From: Thermoplasmata archaeon
GTDB lineage: Archaea; Thermoplasmatota; Thermoplasmata; Lutacidiplasmatales; UBA184
Direction of reading: 5' to 3'
Assembly: GCA_030040625.1 (NCBI GenBank)
Contig: JASHTI010000018.1
Location: 1-5,899, forward strand
DNA length: 5,899 bases
Positions 4,923-5,899 of this stretch are shown piece by piece; the stretch's first letter is position 1, and the number at the start of each line of letters is the position of its first letter. The position numbers were made by a program, and so were the translations under genes. The notes under the pieces were generated by a model. That model saw nothing but the letters and a program-made list of their open reading frames with translations, had not been told where the DNA came from and made no database searches.

Positions 4923-5675
4923 ATCGCGGGCGACGAGGAACGCCACCCATCCGCGGAGACCGGTAGCGAGGCGGTCCTCGAAGGGGTCGACGGCTCGGGC
5001 AGCGACCTGACCCGGCTGCTCTCGCTGAGCGACGGGGTCTTCGCCTTCGCCCTCACGTTCCTCGCCGTCACGCTTCTGCTGCCGGCGACCCTGCGCGGCG
5101 GGGCGCCCCCGAGCCTCGCCGGCTACCTCGGCTCGCTCCGATCGGCGTTCATCGGCTACATCCTCTCCTTCTTCATCATCGCCTCCTGGTGGGGCGCCCA
5201 CCACCGGCTGTTCTCCTCGATCGTGCGCTACGACCCGATGCTGGTCCGGCTCAACTCGTTCTTCCTGCTCCTGATCTCGATCACGCCGTTCCTGGTGTCG
5301 CTGCTGTTCGCCTACTCGCCGGATTGGTTCAGCCGGGGCTCGCTCTCCGACCGGGAGGCGGTCGCGCTGTACGGCGCGGCGATGCTCGCGGGCGGGGTCG
5401 ACCTGCTCGCGATCTGGCGGCACGCGACCCGGGGTCACCGGCTCGTCCGGCCCCACCTGTCGGAGCGGTGGATCCGGTCGACGGAGCGCAGCCAGCTGAT
5501 GGTCGTCGGCACCTTCGGCATCTCGATCGGCGTGGCGTTCGTCTCCCCCCTCGCCGCCGAGCTGACGTGGATCGTCATGATCTTCGGGGTGAGCCGGCGC
5601 CTGTTCGCGCGGCGGGGGCGGCCCCCGCACGAGAGCCCGGGGCCCCCGGCCCTCGCGAGCCACGAGCGAGGTTAG
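4923..5675 (+). CDS. TMEM175/DUF1211-family membrane protein (putative potassium channel); start codon unclear
   Basis: This is a membrane protein of about 250 residues with roughly six predicted helices, the size of prokaryotic TMEM175 homologues, which form potassium-permeable channels. Numbered from 4923, the first helix carries RLLSLSDGVFAFALTFL (R31, S36, D37), matching the family's R-x3-F-S-D motif with Leu for Phe. WWGAHHRLF (89-97) and LNSFFLLLISITPF (110-123) are further family marks. Before the first helix is an acidic hydrophilic segment. The frame contains no ATG, GTG or TTG from the upstream TAG (4827) until GTG 5223, which would remove the first two helices, so 5223 cannot be the real start. 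The best candidates are ATC 4923 behind GGAGG, or GTG 4901 joined by a one-base shift in the six-G run. If neither works, the gene may be damaged. The stop overlaps that of the opposing gene. Confidence 0.8.
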   Translation: MAGDEERHPSAETGSEAVLEGVDGSGSDLTRLLSLSDGVFAFALTFLAVTLLLPATLRGGAPPSLAGYLGSLRSAFIGYILSFFIIASWWGAHHRLFSSIVRYDPMLVRLNSFFLLLISITPFLVSLLFAYSPDWFSRGSLSDREAVALYGAAMLAGGVDLLAIWRHATRGHRLVRPHLSERWIRSTERSQLMVVGTFGISIGVAFVSPLAAELTWIVMIFGVSRRLFARRGRPPHESPGPPALASHERG

Positions 5676-5899
5676 ACCGACCCGAGCTGGCTCTCCAGCT
5701 GCAGGACCCGCGAGGCGGAGGCCTCGGTCTCCGAGGCGGCCGGCGGGCTCCCGGACTGGTGCACGTCGATCGACAGGACCCGTTCGTAGAGCCACTCGAA
5801 CTCGTGGAAGACGAGCGGATCGTTGAGGTCCGTGCGGATCTTCCCGACCAGATCGAACGGGTTCCGGATCGCCCAGTAGTAGGCGACGACCCAGGAGCC
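5672..5899 (-). CDS. Unrecognised protein, C-terminal part (gene runs off the right edge)
   Basis: On the minus strand the frame is open from the window edge to TAA at 5672-5674, giving 75 visible residues. The start lies beyond the window. The visible part begins with GSWVVAYYWAIRNPFDLVGK, followed by a segment rich in acidic and aromatic residues (DPLVFHEFEWLYERV) and a Ser/Ala/Glu-rich tail ending VLQLESQLGSV. I do not recognise the family. Synonymous positions are almost all G or C, as in the neighbouring genes, and the sequence looks protein-like rather than the Arg/Pro/Ala-rich kind produced by wrong frames. It is convergent with the TMEM175-like gene, and the two coding regions overlap by four bases at their stop codons. 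Confidence 0.6.
   Translation of the reverse strand, partial: GSWVVAYYWAIRNPFDLVGKIRTDLNDPLVFHEFEWLYERVLSIDVHQSGSPPAASETEASASRVLQLESQLGSV

Noticed and set aside
4653..5675. CDGSH-TMEM175 fusion by read-through of the TAG at 4827
   Set aside because: Both lie in one frame with no other stop between them, but TAG is the ordinary stop of most genes here, the 93-base spacer translates to Arg-rich filler, and a GGAGG site lies before the second gene.
5223..5675. GTG 5223 as the start of the TMEM175-like protein
   Set aside because: It would delete the conserved first helix with R-x3-L-S-D and the HH-containing segment, both clearly encoded upstream in the same frame.
4491..5795. Minus-strand 434-residue open frame spanning amt end, CDGSH and TMEM175-like genes
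   Set aside because: It is a low-complexity Arg/Ala/Pro/Glu shadow of three recognisable plus-strand genes and crosses their intergenic regions.

Overview
This is a high-GC window that I read as archaeal, most likely from a GC-rich Thermoplasmatota-like lineage. The archaeal call rests on four things: an ABC ATPase followed by a separate 'AAA-associated' C-terminal-domain protein, a pairing I know mainly from archaea; a tRNA-Ala gene with no encoded CCA; short A/T-rich islands about 25-30 bases upstream of several genes, like archaeal TATA boxes; and little Shine-Dalgarno use. The lineage is a guess, because no rRNA or single-copy marker is present.

Layout. Positions 1-609 hold the end of an ABC transporter ATPase of the nitrate/sulfonate/taurine type, whose Walker A half lies outside the window. 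A separate AAA-associated-domain protein follows (650-1261). A tRNA-Ala(CGC) gene (1341-1412) then faces, tail to tail, a class I SAM-dependent methyltransferase on the minus strand (1462-2181). A divergent promoter region separates the methyltransferase from a HAD-family hydrolase (2376-3203). Next come a divergent ammonium transporter (3256-4602) preceded by a strong leader hairpin, a 59-residue CDGSH iron-sulfur protein (4653-4829), and a TMEM175/DUF1211-type membrane protein. The last of these has no ATG, GTG or TTG at its proper beginning (about 4923-5675). Its stop overlaps the stop of an unrecognised minus-strand gene that runs off the right edge (5672-5899).

The genes look like a loosely packed chromosomal neighbourhood rather than one pathway. 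Only the ABC ATPase and the AAA-associated protein clearly belong together functionally. The ammonium transporter stands without a glnK beside it. There is no sign of a phage, insertion sequence, CRISPR array or defence island, and no gap longer than 300 bases.

The items most worth a second look are the missing start codon (or frameshift) of the TMEM175-like gene, the altered signature regions of the ammonium transporter, the 15-bp leader stem-loop directly before its start codon, and hairpins placed just after several stop codons.
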